A DNA stretch of 64,000 nt from Gemmatimonas aurantiaca T-27 (GTDB lineage: Bacteria; Gemmatimonadota; Gemmatimonadetes; Gemmatimonadales; Gemmatimonadaceae), in contig NC_012489.1 in the NCBI RefSeq assembly GCF_000010305.1, forward strand, positions 2,797,646-2,861,645, given 5' to 3'. Each line of letters starts with the position of its first letter. Position 1 is the first letter of the stretch. Made by a program: the position numbers and the translations under genes. This document shows, one piece after another, positions 1 through 9,306 of this stretch. Below the pieces are notes generated by a model. The model had not been told where the DNA came from and ran no database searches. It saw only the letters and a program-made list of their open reading frames with translations.

Positions 1-1105
1 TCTCGCCATGGCGGCCGGTCAGATCGGTCGTGACGGTACTGGCGTGAACCCCCTTCGTGGCCAGAACAATGTGCAGGGATCCTGCGACATGGGGTCCTTT
101 CCGCACGAACTGCCCGGCTATCGGCACATCTCCGACAATGCGGTGCGTGGCCGCTTCGAAGAAGCGTGGCACACCACGCTCGATCACGAACCGGGGATGC
201 GCATCCCCAACATGCTCTCGGCGGCGGTGGCGGGCGCCTTTCGCGGGATGTTCGTGCAGGGCGAAGACATTGCGCAGTCCGACCCCAACACCATCCACGT
301 GACCGATGCGTTGCGTGCCATGGACTGCGTGGTGGTACAGGATCTGTTTCTCAACGAAACAGCCAAGTATGCCCACGTTTTCCTGCCTGGTACGGCCTTC
401 CTCGAAAAGGATGGCACCTTCACCAATGCCGAGCGACGCATCAATCGGGTGCGTCCCGTGTCGCCGTCGCGCACCGGCATGTCGGAATGGGAGGTGGTCT
501 GTCGGCTGTCCACGGCGATGGGATATCCCATGGGCTATGACAACGCGTCGCAGATCATGGACGAGATCGCGGCACTGACACCCACGTTTGCCGGCGTCTC
601 CTTCTCCCACCTCGACCAGGTGGGCAGTGTGCAGTGGCCCTGCACCACGGACACCCCCCTCGGCACACGCGTCATGCACGAACAGGCGTTTGTGCGCGGC
701 AAGGGGCGGTTCCTCGTCACGCAATACGTACCCACCGACGAGCGCTCCACACGCAAGTTCCCGCTGCTGCTCACCACCGGCCGCGTGTTGACGCAGTACA
801 ACGTGGGCACGGCCACGCGGCGCACCCCCAACACCATGTGGCACGACGAGGATGTGTTGGAGATGCATCCGCACGACGCCGAGGTGCGTGGCGTGAGCTC
901 CGGGGATGGGGTGCTGCTCTCCAGCCGCAAAGGCGCCATCACATTACACGCCCGGGTTACCGACCGAGTCCCCGAGGGAATCGTCTACACCACGTTCCAT
1001 CACCCCGAGGCCGCCGCCAACGTGGTCACCACCGAGTTCTCCGATTGGGCGACCAACTGCCCGGAGTACAAGGTGACTGCCGTGGAGGTGCGCCCGGTTG
1101 ACTGA
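1..1105 (+). CDS. fdsA: Formate dehydrogenase alpha subunit, C-terminal part (5' end outside window)
   Basis: This is the C-terminal part (about 367 residues) of a molybdenum-dependent formate dehydrogenase catalytic subunit, which oxidises formate to CO2. The open frame enters from the left edge, so the ATG at 8 is internal and not the start. The visible part covers the end of the molybdopterin oxidoreductase domain (GTAFLEKDGTFTNAERRINR) and the molybdopterin-dinucleotide-binding domain near the C-terminus, which ends in the family-typical DWATNCPEYKVTAV. The iron-sulfur and active-site Cys/Sec region lies outside the window. The frame overlaps fdhD by 8 bases. The delta-subunit gene two genes downstream points to the soluble NAD-dependent Fds type rather than E. 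coli FdhF, but that assignment is inferred. Confidence 0.9.
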   Translation, partial: LAMAAGQIGRDGTGVNPLRGQNNVQGSCDMGSFPHELPGYRHISDNAVRGRFEEAWHTTLDHEPGMRIPNMLSAAVAGAFRGMFVQGEDIAQSDPNTIHVTDALRAMDCVVVQDLFLNETAKYAHVFLPGTAFLEKDGTFTNAERRINRVRPVSPSRTGMSEWEVVCRLSTAMGYPMGYDNASQIMDEIAALTPTFAGVSFSHLDQVGSVQWPCTTDTPLGTRVMHEQAFVRGKGRFLVTQYVPTDERSTRKFPLLLTTGRVLTQYNVGTATRRTPNTMWHDEDVLEMHPHDAEVRGVSSGDGVLLSSRKGAITLHARVTDRVPEGIVYTTFHHPEAAANVVTTEFSDWATNCPEYKVTAVEVRPVD

Positions 1106-1961
1106 CAGCGAAGCCGCCACGGCGGGAGTGATGTCTCGCGCCATTGTGCGCAGCGGCCCATCAGGCAGCATGGTTGCCGGTGCGTGGGCGATTGCCGTGG
1201 AAGCTCCGGTTGCCATCACGATCAACGACACGCCCTGGACCGTCATGCTGGCCACACCGGCGGACCTCGAGGATCTGGCCATCGGGCTGGCGATCACCGA
1301 GCGCGTGGTGTCGCATGCTACAGCCATCGCGGATGTCCGGATCTCGGAAGCACTGGGTGAATACACCGTGCAGTTGTCTGCCGATTCCGCTCTGGTCGAC
1401 ACGAACGCACTCCGCGCTCGCTCGCTGCTCGGCAACACGGCCTGTGGACTGTGCGGCATCGAGACGCTGGCGGCGCTGCATAGTCGGCACACGGAGCGAC
1501 ACATCACGGAGCCCGTCGATGACGAGGCCATACGTCGGGCCGCTGGGACGCTCGCCGCGCATCAGCCGCTCAATGCCACCACACGCTCTGTGCACGCGGC
1601 GGCCTGGTGCACCATGCAAGGTGACATCGTGCTGGCGCGTGAGGACGTGGGCCGACACAACGCCCTCGACAAACTCGTGGGCGCGGTGCGCCGGTCAGGC
1701 ACACCTGTGACACCAGGCTTTGTCCTGATGAGCAGTCGGTGCAGTTATGAGCTCGTGTACAAGGCCATCGCGCTCGATGCACAACTACTGGCCACCGTCA
1801 GCGCGCCCACCACGATGGCCTTGCAATGGGCAGAGCAACTGGGACTGCCGCTGGTGTCCACCATGGGACGTGGAGACGTCCTCGAGATCATCCGATTCCC
1901 CGAAAGCGGGGAACGCGGAAACATGAGTCATGCACAGGAACCGGTGATGCACCATGTCTGA
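1098..1961 (+). CDS. fdhD: Formate dehydrogenase accessory sulfurtransferase FdhD
   Basis: FdhD (287 aa) moves sulfur from a cysteine desulfurase onto the molybdenum cofactor of formate dehydrogenase and is required for its activity. The CxxC sulfur-relay motif is present as ACGLCG, followed by the family hallmark REDVGRHNALDKL and by MSSRCSYELVYK. The start is taken as TTG at 1098, which overlaps the upstream stop in the 8-base string TTGACTGA. The next in-frame ATG (1131) is 11 codons downstream and would also keep the whole domain. Overlap on both sides (fdsA and fdsD) shows a tightly coupled operon. The family assignment is secure; the exact start is less so. Confidence 0.95.
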   Translation: MTDSEAATAGVMSRAIVRSGPSGSMVAGAWAIAVEAPVAITINDTPWTVMLATPADLEDLAIGLAITERVVSHATAIADVRISEALGEYTVQLSADSALVDTNALRARSLLGNTACGLCGIETLAALHSRHTERHITEPVDDEAIRRAAGTLAAHQPLNATTRSVHAAAWCTMQGDIVLAREDVGRHNALDKLVGAVRRSGTPVTPGFVLMSSRCSYELVYKAIALDAQLLATVSAPTTMALQWAEQLGLPLVSTMGRGDVLEIIRFPESGERGNMSHAQEPVMHHV

Positions 1962-2187
1962 CCACGACGTGATCCGCATGGTCAATCAAATCGCGCAGTT
2001 CTTTGCCCCCTATCCGGAAACTGACGCGGTCGAGGGGATTCACGATCATATGGTGAAATTCTGGCCGCCCGCCATGCGACGAGAACTGGCGGCGCTGGTC
2101 CATGGCTCGGCCAACACACCGGAAGCTCTGCACCCGCTGGCGCTGCAGGCCGCCCAACGACTGGACGCACCGCCACCACTCCCGTGA
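1954..2187 (+). CDS. fdsD: Formate dehydrogenase delta subunit (FdsD-like)
   Basis: This small acidic protein (77 aa) matches the FdsD family, the delta subunit of soluble NAD-dependent formate dehydrogenases. Family features visible are the N-terminal MVNQIAQFFAPYP segment, a middle KFWPPAMRRELAALV and a short variable tail. It overlaps fdhD by 8 bases (ATGTCTGA) and mobA by 4 (GTGA), so it lies in the middle of a translationally coupled operon. FdsD is known only as a small accessory subunit, and its exact role in the complex is not established. Its presence is the main reason to call the upstream dehydrogenase an Fds-type enzyme. Confidence 0.85.
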   Translation: MSDHDVIRMVNQIAQFFAPYPETDAVEGIHDHMVKFWPPAMRRELAALVHGSANTPEALHPLALQAAQRLDAPPPLP

Positions 2188-2783
2188 TCACGCGGGACGA
2201 CATCACGGGGATTGTATTGTGTGGTGGCCGAGGCACGCGCATGGGCGGCGCGGAGAAGGCGCTGCAACTGCTTCATGGACGCCCACTCGTGGCCCACGTG
2301 CTCGAACGACTGCAACCGCAGGTCGTTGCTGTGGTGATCAGCGCCAATCGTGAGGCACCAGCCTATGCGACGTACCGGGTGGCGGTGGTGCAGGATCTCG
2401 CGGACGATCAAGGTCCCTTGGGCGGCCTGCAGTCTGCGTTGCGACATGTGCACACGCCCTGGTTTTTCTGCTGCCCGGGCGATGCGCCGTTTCTCGACCC
2501 ACAGCTCGTCGAGTCTCTGGCCCGCCACGTCGATCAGCCCGACATCACCATCGTCTACCCCTACGACGGCGAACACCACCAGCATCTCTTTCTGTTGGGT
2601 CGTACAGCCTTGGCGGCTTCGCTGGACCTCTATCTCGCCAGCGGTCAACGATCGGTCCACGGATTCATCGACACCCACCAGGCATTGTGCGTGCCGCTGC
2701 CCGGCATCACCGAGAGTTTCACGAACATCAATACAGGTATCGAACTCGCAGCAGCGAATCAGGTTCCTGCCAGCCGGGGGTGA
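2184..2783 (+). CDS. mobA: Molybdenum cofactor guanylyltransferase MobA
   Basis: MobA (199 aa) attaches GMP to molybdopterin to make the guanine-dinucleotide cofactor used by DMSO-reductase-family enzymes such as formate dehydrogenase. The nucleotide-binding signature LCGGRGTRMGGAEKAL lies at residues 12-27, followed by the conserved QDLADDQGPLGGL and the metal-site region CCPGDAPFLDP. The GTG start at 2184 overlaps the fdsD stop (GTGA). The gene ends the operon and is followed within a few bases by a hairpin terminator. Supplying the enzyme, its sulfurase and its nucleotide-cofactor enzyme from one transcript makes functional sense. Confidence 0.93.
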   Translation: MITRDDITGIVLCGGRGTRMGGAEKALQLLHGRPLVAHVLERLQPQVVAVVISANREAPAYATYRVAVVQDLADDQGPLGGLQSALRHVHTPWFFCCPGDAPFLDPQLVESLARHVDQPDITIVYPYDGEHHQHLFLLGRTALAASLDLYLASGQRSVHGFIDTHQALCVPLPGITESFTNINTGIELAAANQVPASRG

Positions 2784-2788
2784 AGCAC

Positions 2789-2825
2789 AGAAGCCGCCCC
2801 CGGCCTGATCGGAGACGGCTTCTTT
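2789..2825 (+). terminator. Intrinsic terminator after the fds operon
   Basis: A perfect 8-bp stem (AGAAGCCG at 2789-2796 with CGGCTTCT at 2816-2823) encloses a 19-base loop and is followed by TT. It starts 6 bases after the mobA stop and also lies 22 bases beyond the convergent malic-enzyme gene. It may therefore stop transcription from both sides, although the T tract is short. Confidence 0.7.
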
Positions 2826-2844
2826 CCATCGACGCAGGACTCCG

Positions 2845-4482
2845 TCAGATCAGCGACTGATACACCGGCTCATACATCGCCGCAGAAACCGCAGCCGCGA
2901 GATCATCCGGGCGCGCCGTGCGAGCAAGACCACGGTCAAACGCGATCTTCGCCACTTCGATGGCAATCGCGCGTGACACCTCGCGAATCCGCGTGAGACT
3001 CGGATAGATCCGGCCCATGGCCAGATCTTCCGGTGTCACCAATCCGGCCAGCGTACGGGCCGCTGCCGCGAACATCTCGTCCGTCACGCGCGAGGACTCA
3101 CTCACGATGACCCCGAGCCCGACACCCGGGAAGATGTAGGCGTTGTTGCCCTGTCCCGGCACATGGGTGCGCTCCTTGTACGTCACGGGCGCGAAGGGAC
3201 TGCCGCTGGCGAACACCGCTCGGCCATCTGTTGCGCTGTACGCCTCACGTGCCGTGCACTCCGCCTTCGACGTGGGGTTGGACAACGCCATGATGATCGG
3301 CCGCGGATGGTTTGCCGCCATCGCCGTGAGCACCCCTGGCGTGAAAGTGCCGGGCTGACCAGACACCCCGATGAGTGCATGCGGCTTGAGCTGTTCAACG
3401 GCCTCCTGCAACGAAGCCACCGCATCATACTCGTGCGCGAACCGACGTTTGTGCTCTGCCAGATCTGTACGGGACGCGACGACCAGCCCGCGCGAATCCA
3501 TGAACCAGCACCGCTGACGGGCTTCGAGTTCGGTCAGTCCTTCGGCGATCATCTCCTGCACGACCAGATCACCAATGCCGATACCGGCTTCGCCTGCGCC
3601 AAGGAACATCAGACGCATGTCGCGTAGCGGCACACCCGTGAGTTTGGCCGCCGACAGCAGTCCCCCCAGTGTCACCGATGCGGTGCCCTGGATGTCGTCG
3701 TTGAATGTGCAGGTCCGATCGCGCCACTTCTCGAGCAATGTGAACGCGTTGTGATTGCCGAAGTCTTCGAACTGCAGGCAGGCAAGCGGGAAACGTTCCT
3801 TCACGGCCTCCACGAATTCGTCGAGCAACGCGTCATACTCTTCGCCACGCATGCGCGGATCACGCACTCCCATGTAGGCCGCGCTCTCACGGAGTGCCGT
3901 GTTGTCCGTGCCGACATCGATGGTGATGGGCAGACACTGATGCGGCGACACACCAGCACACGCCGTATACAGCGTGAGCTTGCCGATGGGGATGCCCATG
4001 CCGTTGGCGCCCAGATCACCCAGACCGAGAATACGTTCCCCATCGGTCACCACGATCATGCGCACGTCATCGTGTGGCCAGTTGGCCAGTACATCGCGCA
4101 CCCGCCCACGATCTTCCGACGTGACATACAGACCGCGGCTCCGGCGGAAGATCCGACCGAACTCTTCACACGCCTGCCCCACCGTAGGGGTGTACAACAC
4201 CGGCAGGAACTCCTCGAGATTGTCCATCACGAGGCGGTAAAACAGCGTGACGTTGCGATCGTGCAGCGCGACCAGATACGCGTACTGATCGATCGGTGTG
4301 GGGCGCGCTCTCACGCCAGGCAGGATGCGCTCGAGCTGCTCATCCTGGGTCATCACGCGCGGCGGCAGCAGCCCGCGCAATCCGAACGCATCGCGCTCCG
4401 CGGCCGAGAACGCCGTTCCCTTGTTGAGGACGGGATCGTTCAGCAGCGTGGCGCCGCGTTTCGGTTGTAGTGGTGCAGTCAC
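2845..4482 (-). CDS. maeA: NAD-dependent malic enzyme
   Basis: This malic enzyme (545 aa, usual family length) decarboxylates malate to pyruvate with reduction of NAD. Visible hallmarks are YTPTVGQACEEF near residue 95, the active-site region GLGDLGANGMGIPIGK, FNDDIQGTASVTLGGLL, the Rossmann motif LGAGEAGIGI at about residue 295, and the C-terminal MALSNPTSKAECTAREAY. The NAD (MaeA/SfcA) type is inferred from its length and overall similarity. The start is GTG at 4482 with GGAGAGG just upstream. It lies only 17 bases behind nuoN on the same strand, so it is probably transcribed at the end of the complex I operon. Confidence 0.92.
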   Translation of the reverse strand: MTAPLQPKRGATLLNDPVLNKGTAFSAAERDAFGLRGLLPPRVMTQDEQLERILPGVRARPTPIDQYAYLVALHDRNVTLFYRLVMDNLEEFLPVLYTPTVGQACEEFGRIFRRSRGLYVTSEDRGRVRDVLANWPHDDVRMIVVTDGERILGLGDLGANGMGIPIGKLTLYTACAGVSPHQCLPITIDVGTDNTALRESAAYMGVRDPRMRGEEYDALLDEFVEAVKERFPLACLQFEDFGNHNAFTLLEKWRDRTCTFNDDIQGTASVTLGGLLSAAKLTGVPLRDMRLMFLGAGEAGIGIGDLVVQEMIAEGLTELEARQRCWFMDSRGLVVASRTDLAEHKRRFAHEYDAVASLQEAVEQLKPHALIGVSGQPGTFTPGVLTAMAANHPRPIIMALSNPTSKAECTAREAYSATDGRAVFASGSPFAPVTYKERTHVPGQGNNAYIFPGVGLGVIVSESSRVTDEMFAAAARTLAGLVTPEDLAMGRIYPSLTRIREVSRAIAIEVAKIAFDRGLARTARPDDLAAAVSAAMYEPVYQSLI

Positions 4483-4498
4483 GACCTCTCCAGATGTC

Positions 4499-5884
4499 TC
4501 AGAGCCGCGCCAGGGCCCACCCAGGCGCGATGGTCAACACAGCCGTGGCCAACAGGCAGAGCACACCCGCCACGCGGGCCAGTGCCTGTCCGTTGCCAGT
4601 CGTTCGAGCCCCTTCGCCGGCGCTCATGAACATCCGCTGGATGACACGCAGATAGAAATACAGTCCGAGGAAGCTGCCGATCAGGCCGAGCACAGCGTAG
4701 GCGCTGTATCCGGCGGCAACCACCGATCGAAAGATAAGGAACTTGGCCGTGAATCCGGGAAGGGGCGGCAGCCCCGCGAGCGACAACATTGCCACAGCAA
4801 TGAGAGAAGCCGCCAGCGGATCCCGGTGGAACAGCCCGTCCAGACGGTCCATCCGGTCGCGCTCCTCGTCGGTCGCGGCCGTGGGCATCATCGCAAAGGC
4901 CAGCAAATTGGCCGCCGCGTACACCACCACATAAAACGTGATGGCCTCGAGACGCCCGGCCGACGATCCCAGCATCGCATAGAACAGGTAGCCGGCATGG
5001 GCGATCGATGAATACGCAATCATCCGTCGGAAGTTTTGCTGACGGATGGCCGCGATATTGCCCCACACGATCGACACCAGCGGCAGTACGGCCACGATGC
5101 CCACGAGCGGGCCGGTCAACTCGGCACCGTCGAACAACCGCCACGCCACCAACATCACACCGCCCTTCGACAGCGTGGCCATAAAGGCCGTGACGGGAAT
5201 GCTCGCCCCTTCGTAGGTATCCGGCGCCCAGGCATGGAACGGCACCACGGCCCCCTTGAGAAACAGGGCCGACACCACGAGCACGACCGCGGTGCGGGTG
5301 AGCGGATCACTTGCCGTCACCGATTGTGCAAACGCCGTCATCGACAGCGAGCCGGTCTCCCCGTAGATGAGGGAAAGACCCATCAGGAACATCGCCGACG
5401 CGGCCCCGCTCAACACGAGATACTTGAGCGCCGACTCCGCCGACTGCGGCCGACGGAATGCCAGCACGATCAGTGCATACACGGGGATCGACATCAGTTC
5501 GAGCCCGAGGAACAGCACCAGTGCACTGGCCGCCGACGGCAACAGGCTCATGCCATACAGCGACGACAGCAGCAGAATGGAGAACTCCCCGTCTTCGAAC
5601 TCCGTGCGCGACATGAGCAGCACCGGCACCGCCAACAGCAGCAACATGCCCTTGGTCATGAGCACCGGTGGCGTCACGACAAACTGACCGGGGAACGGTT
5701 CCAGCGTGGTGCCACCGGCTCCCAGCCAGAAAGCCGCCGCAGCGGCGGCGAGCACCGACATCACCGCCACCGGCAGGGCAAGCGTGCGCCCCTGCCGCAA
5801 CAACACCGTGATGATGGCCGCCACGATGCCGCCAAGCAGCAGATGCTCGGGCAACATACCCAGCAGCGCGTCATTAGTTGGCAT
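4499..5884 (-). CDS. nuoN: NADH-quinone oxidoreductase subunit N
   Basis: NuoN (461 aa) is one of the three antiporter-like membrane subunits of complex I that pump protons. The sequence is almost wholly membrane-spanning, with the conserved lysine-bearing segment KGAVVPFHAWAPDTYEGA and the AYSSIAHAGYLFYAML segment typical of the NuoL/M/N family. The ATG at 5884 is preferred because AGGTGG lies at good spacing upstream; an in-frame GTG two codons earlier (5890) is also possible. Either start overlaps the end of nuoM. It is the last nuo gene and is followed 17 bases later by the malic-enzyme gene. Confidence 0.95.
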   Translation of the reverse strand: MPTNDALLGMLPEHLLLGGIVAAIITVLLRQGRTLALPVAVMSVLAAAAAAFWLGAGGTTLEPFPGQFVVTPPVLMTKGMLLLLAVPVLLMSRTEFEDGEFSILLLSSLYGMSLLPSAASALVLFLGLELMSIPVYALIVLAFRRPQSAESALKYLVLSGAASAMFLMGLSLIYGETGSLSMTAFAQSVTASDPLTRTAVVLVVSALFLKGAVVPFHAWAPDTYEGASIPVTAFMATLSKGGVMLVAWRLFDGAELTGPLVGIVAVLPLVSIVWGNIAAIRQQNFRRMIAYSSIAHAGYLFYAMLGSSAGRLEAITFYVVVYAAANLLAFAMMPTAATDEERDRMDRLDGLFHRDPLAASLIAVAMLSLAGLPPLPGFTAKFLIFRSVVAAGYSAYAVLGLIGSFLGLYFYLRVIQRMFMSAGEGARTTGNGQALARVAGVLCLLATAVLTIAPGWALARL

Positions 5885-7412
5885 GCGCACCCACCTGCGT
5901 GGAGGTCATGCGCGACTGGAACGCCTTGGCGGCCAATTCGGTCTTTTGCAACGCACCGTCGGGGAACAGGCCGAGCGCAAAGATGGACACCATCAGAATG
6001 GCGAGGATGCTGCGTTCACGCAGCGACAGATCGTTGAGCGGCGCGTGAGGTGCCTTGGCAGGTCCGAAGAGGAACGTCAGGGCAAATCGCAGCATGTAGA
6101 GCGCACCCAGCACCACGCCGGTCACGGCTACCACCGCCAGAATCAGCGGCAACTGATTGCCATCGAGATGCTGTGGCCAGGCTGCATTGAACGCGCCCAG
6201 CAGCACCATGAATTCGCCGGTGAATCCACTCGTGGTTGGTAGTCCTACCGATGCCAGCGTGAAAACGATGAAGAACATCGCATACACCGGGATCTGCCGC
6301 GCCAGTCCGCCGTACGCCGACAGCTCACGCGTGTGGCACCGCTCATACACCATGCCCACCAGGAGGAAGAGTCCAGCCGCCACCAGGCCATGACTCACCA
6401 TCTGGATGATGGCCCCCTGAATGCCTGCCAGATCGAGACTCAGCAACCCCAGCATGACATAGCCCAGGTGACTGATCGACGAGTAGGCGATGATCTTCTT
6501 GATATCCGTCTGCACCAGCGCGAGACATGCGCCGTACACGATGCTCACCACCGACAGCGTCATCAGCATCGGCGTGAACACACGGGTCGCATCGGGGAAC
6601 AGCGGAAAGCCCAGCTTGATGAAGCCGTAGGTACCCATCTTGAGCAGCACACCAGCCAGAATCACCGACCCCGGCGTGGGCGCTTCCACGTGCGCATCGG
6701 GCAACCAGGTGTGCAGCGGCACCATCGGTACCTTGATCGCAAACGACAGGGCAAACGCCGCCAGCAACGTGATCTGCACATCGAGCGGCAACTGCGCCTG
6801 CATCAGGTCGGTGAAGGCAAACGAAGCCACACCGCCCGCATTCTGCAGTGACTGCACCAGGTAGATCAGGGCCGCCAGCATGAGAATGCTGCCAAACGCC
6901 GTGTACAACACGAACTTGATGGTCGCGTAGCTGCGCCGCGCGCCGCCCCAGATGCCGATGATGAGGAACATCGGAATCAGCATCGCTTCCCAGAACACAT
7001 AGAACAGGAAGAGATCCTGGGCGAGAAAGGCGCCCATCATGGCGAACTGCAGCAACAGCACCATGACATGGAACATCGTGACATCGCGCTCAATGGCCGT
7101 CCACGCGCCGAGCACGACCAAGGGACCAAGAAAGCCCGTCAGCAGCACCAACAGCACGTTGAGTCCGTCCATGCCGATGGCGTATGACACCCCCCACTCA
7201 GCGATCCACGGCACCGTGGTGGCGAACTGCAACCCGCTCACCGTGCTATCGAAATGGGTATACAGCGCCACGGTCATCAAGAACTGCACGGTCATCACAC
7301 CCACCGTGACCATGCGCACGGCCGGTGCGTTGCCACGGGGCAACGCCAGTAGTGCACCGGCCCCAAGTAACGGCAGGAACAGCACCCAGTTCAGGAGCAT
7401 CGCATCAGACAT
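5874..7412 (-). CDS. nuoM: NADH-quinone oxidoreductase subunit M
   Basis: NuoM (512 aa) is an antiporter-like proton-pumping subunit of complex I. It contains about 14 hydrophobic segments, the conserved Glu-bearing FYVFWEAMLIPMFLIIGIWG, the Lys-bearing IKVPMVPLHTWLPDAHVEAP, and KIIAYSSISHLGYVMLGL. The start is set at the ATG at 7412 because it overlaps the nuoL stop as ATGTCTGA, the same 8-base overlap seen at fdhD/fdsD. A longer frame reaching 7433 adds only seven non-conserved residues. Its order between nuoL and nuoN is canonical. Confidence 0.95.
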   Translation of the reverse strand: MSDAMLLNWVLFLPLLGAGALLALPRGNAPAVRMVTVGVMTVQFLMTVALYTHFDSTVSGLQFATTVPWIAEWGVSYAIGMDGLNVLLVLLTGFLGPLVVLGAWTAIERDVTMFHVMVLLLQFAMMGAFLAQDLFLFYVFWEAMLIPMFLIIGIWGGARRSYATIKFVLYTAFGSILMLAALIYLVQSLQNAGGVASFAFTDLMQAQLPLDVQITLLAAFALSFAIKVPMVPLHTWLPDAHVEAPTPGSVILAGVLLKMGTYGFIKLGFPLFPDATRVFTPMLMTLSVVSIVYGACLALVQTDIKKIIAYSSISHLGYVMLGLLSLDLAGIQGAIIQMVSHGLVAAGLFLLVGMVYERCHTRELSAYGGLARQIPVYAMFFIVFTLASVGLPTTSGFTGEFMVLLGAFNAAWPQHLDGNQLPLILAVVAVTGVVLGALYMLRFALTFLFGPAKAPHAPLNDLSLRERSILAILMVSIFALGLFPDGALQKTELAAKAFQSRMTSTQVGAHAN

Positions 7413-9300
7413 GGCGCCAGCTCCAGAGCACAACGCCGACCAGTCCGACCACCACCATCAGGCCGTAGAGATGCAGGCTGCCTGTCTGGACTCGGGCAAA
7501 CAAAGCCGCGGTTCGATGGGCCATGGCGCCCAATCCATTCAGCGTACCGTCCAGCAGCATGCGGTCGCCGCCCTTGAGCAGCACGTTCTCCGAAATCCAC
7601 ACCAGTGGACGTCCGAGTGCCCGATCATAGAGTTCGTCGACGAAGTACTTGCCGCTCAGCAGCGCATGCAGGGGCGCGAAGGTCCGGGCAATGCTCTCCG
7701 GGCGTGACGCGGGGCCACTGTAGAGGAACACCGCCAATCCGACACCACCAAAGGCCAGGGCCACCGAGACATACAACAGCGTGTGCTCATAGTGTTCGAG
7801 CGCTGGCACGACCTGCGGCAATGGCAGTTGGGGCTCGAGGAAATGTGGCACGCCGATGTAGCCGCCCACGACAGAGAGTACGGCCAGCACGCCGAGCACA
7901 CCCGTCATCGACAAGGGCGACTCGTGCACATGGTGCTCCACTTCATGGCTCATGCGCGATGCGCCAAAGAAGGTGAGCCACAACAACCGTGTCATGTAAA
8001 AGGCGGTCATCAACGCGGTCAGCGCCGCGAGCCCCCACATCCATGCGGCTCCACCAGAGGCGCTGGAGAAGGCGTACCATAGGATCTCGTCCTTCGAGAA
8101 GAAGCCGGCGAGTCCCGGAATGCCGGCAATGGCGGCCGTGGCGATGGCGAATGTCCAGAACGTCACGGGAATGCGCTTTCGCAGTCCGCCCATCTTCCGG
8201 ATGTCCTGCTCACCACCCAGCGCATGAATCACGCTGCCGGCGCCCAGGAACAGACACGCCTTGAAGAAGGCATGGGTCATCACGTGAAAGATGGCCACGC
8301 CGTATGCGCCCACACCCAGAGCCAGGAACATGAACCCGAGCTGCGATACCGTGGAGTAGGCCAGCACCTTCTTGATGTCGGTCTGTACGAGCGCGATGGT
8401 CGCGGCGAAAAACGCCGTGAGCACACCGATCACCGCCATGACCTGCGAAGCATCGGGCGCCAGCACATACACCGCTGACATGCGCGCCACCAGGTACACA
8501 CCGGCAGTAACCATGGTCGCGGCGTGGATCAGTGCGGACACGGGCGTCGGACCAGCCATGGCATCCGGCAGCCACACGTACAACGGAATCTGCGCCGACT
8601 TGCCGGTGGCGCCGACAAACAACAACAACGCCACCAAACTCGCCGAGATCATCGCGCCCTGCCCTGCCACGAGCGCGCCGTTGATCGTGTCCATGTCCAG
8701 CGTACCAAACGCGCGATACAGCAGGAACATCCCCAGCAGGAACCCGGCATCACCGATACGGTTGGTGATGAAGGCCTTCCGACCGGCAGCGGCGTTCGCG
8801 AGATCATCGAACCAGAACCCAATGAGCAGGTAGGACGCCAACCCCACGCCCTCCCAGCCCACGAACAACACCAGCATGGAGCGACCCAGCACCAGCAGCA
8901 GCATGAAAAACAGGAAGAGATTCAGGTACGCAAAGAAGCGCCCGAAGCTCTTGTCATCGTGCATGTAGCCAGTGGAATAGATGTGGATCACCGATCCGAC
9001 ACCGGTCACGATCAACGTCATGATCGCGCTGAGGCGATCGAAGTAGAACGCGATGTCGAAGCTGTTGCCCCCAACGGTGGCCCACCGATACAGCGGTTCC
9101 ACCACCGGCGCATAGCCATTCGCCTGGAGGCTCAGAAAGGCACTGATGGTCAGGGCAAACGAGGCCAGCGGCGCGGCGCAGCCGATCAGCGCCGCCGCGC
9201 GATGTCCAAATCGATGCCCGCCGAGGGCGGTGGCAAACGTGCCGTTGAGGACGAACCCGACCAGCGGGAGCAGCGCAATGAGCGCCAGCGTGTGCGACAT
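7405..9300 (-). CDS. nuoL: NADH-quinone oxidoreductase subunit L
   Basis: NuoL (631 aa) is the largest antiporter-like subunit and carries the long lateral helix that braces the membrane arm of complex I. Conserved stretches are FVGWEGVGLASYLLIGFWF, GKSAQIPLYVWLPDAMAGPT with its key lysine, AATMVTAGVYLVARM, and KKVLAYSTVSQLGFMFLALG. The C-terminal 150 residues hold the amphipathic HL region and a final membrane anchor. It follows nuoK by a 6-base gap and overlaps nuoM by 8 bases. Length is typical of the family. Confidence 0.96.
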   Translation of the reverse strand: MSHTLALIALLPLVGFVLNGTFATALGGHRFGHRAAALIGCAAPLASFALTISAFLSLQANGYAPVVEPLYRWATVGGNSFDIAFYFDRLSAIMTLIVTGVGSVIHIYSTGYMHDDKSFGRFFAYLNLFLFFMLLLVLGRSMLVLFVGWEGVGLASYLLIGFWFDDLANAAAGRKAFITNRIGDAGFLLGMFLLYRAFGTLDMDTINGALVAGQGAMISASLVALLLFVGATGKSAQIPLYVWLPDAMAGPTPVSALIHAATMVTAGVYLVARMSAVYVLAPDASQVMAVIGVLTAFFAATIALVQTDIKKVLAYSTVSQLGFMFLALGVGAYGVAIFHVMTHAFFKACLFLGAGSVIHALGGEQDIRKMGGLRKRIPVTFWTFAIATAAIAGIPGLAGFFSKDEILWYAFSSASGGAAWMWGLAALTALMTAFYMTRLLWLTFFGASRMSHEVEHHVHESPLSMTGVLGVLAVLSVVGGYIGVPHFLEPQLPLPQVVPALEHYEHTLLYVSVALAFGGVGLAVFLYSGPASRPESIARTFAPLHALLSGKYFVDELYDRALGRPLVWISENVLLKGGDRMLLDGTLNGLGAMAHRTAALFARVQTGSLHLYGLMVVVGLVGVVLWSWRHV

Positions 9301-9306
9301 GCCGGG

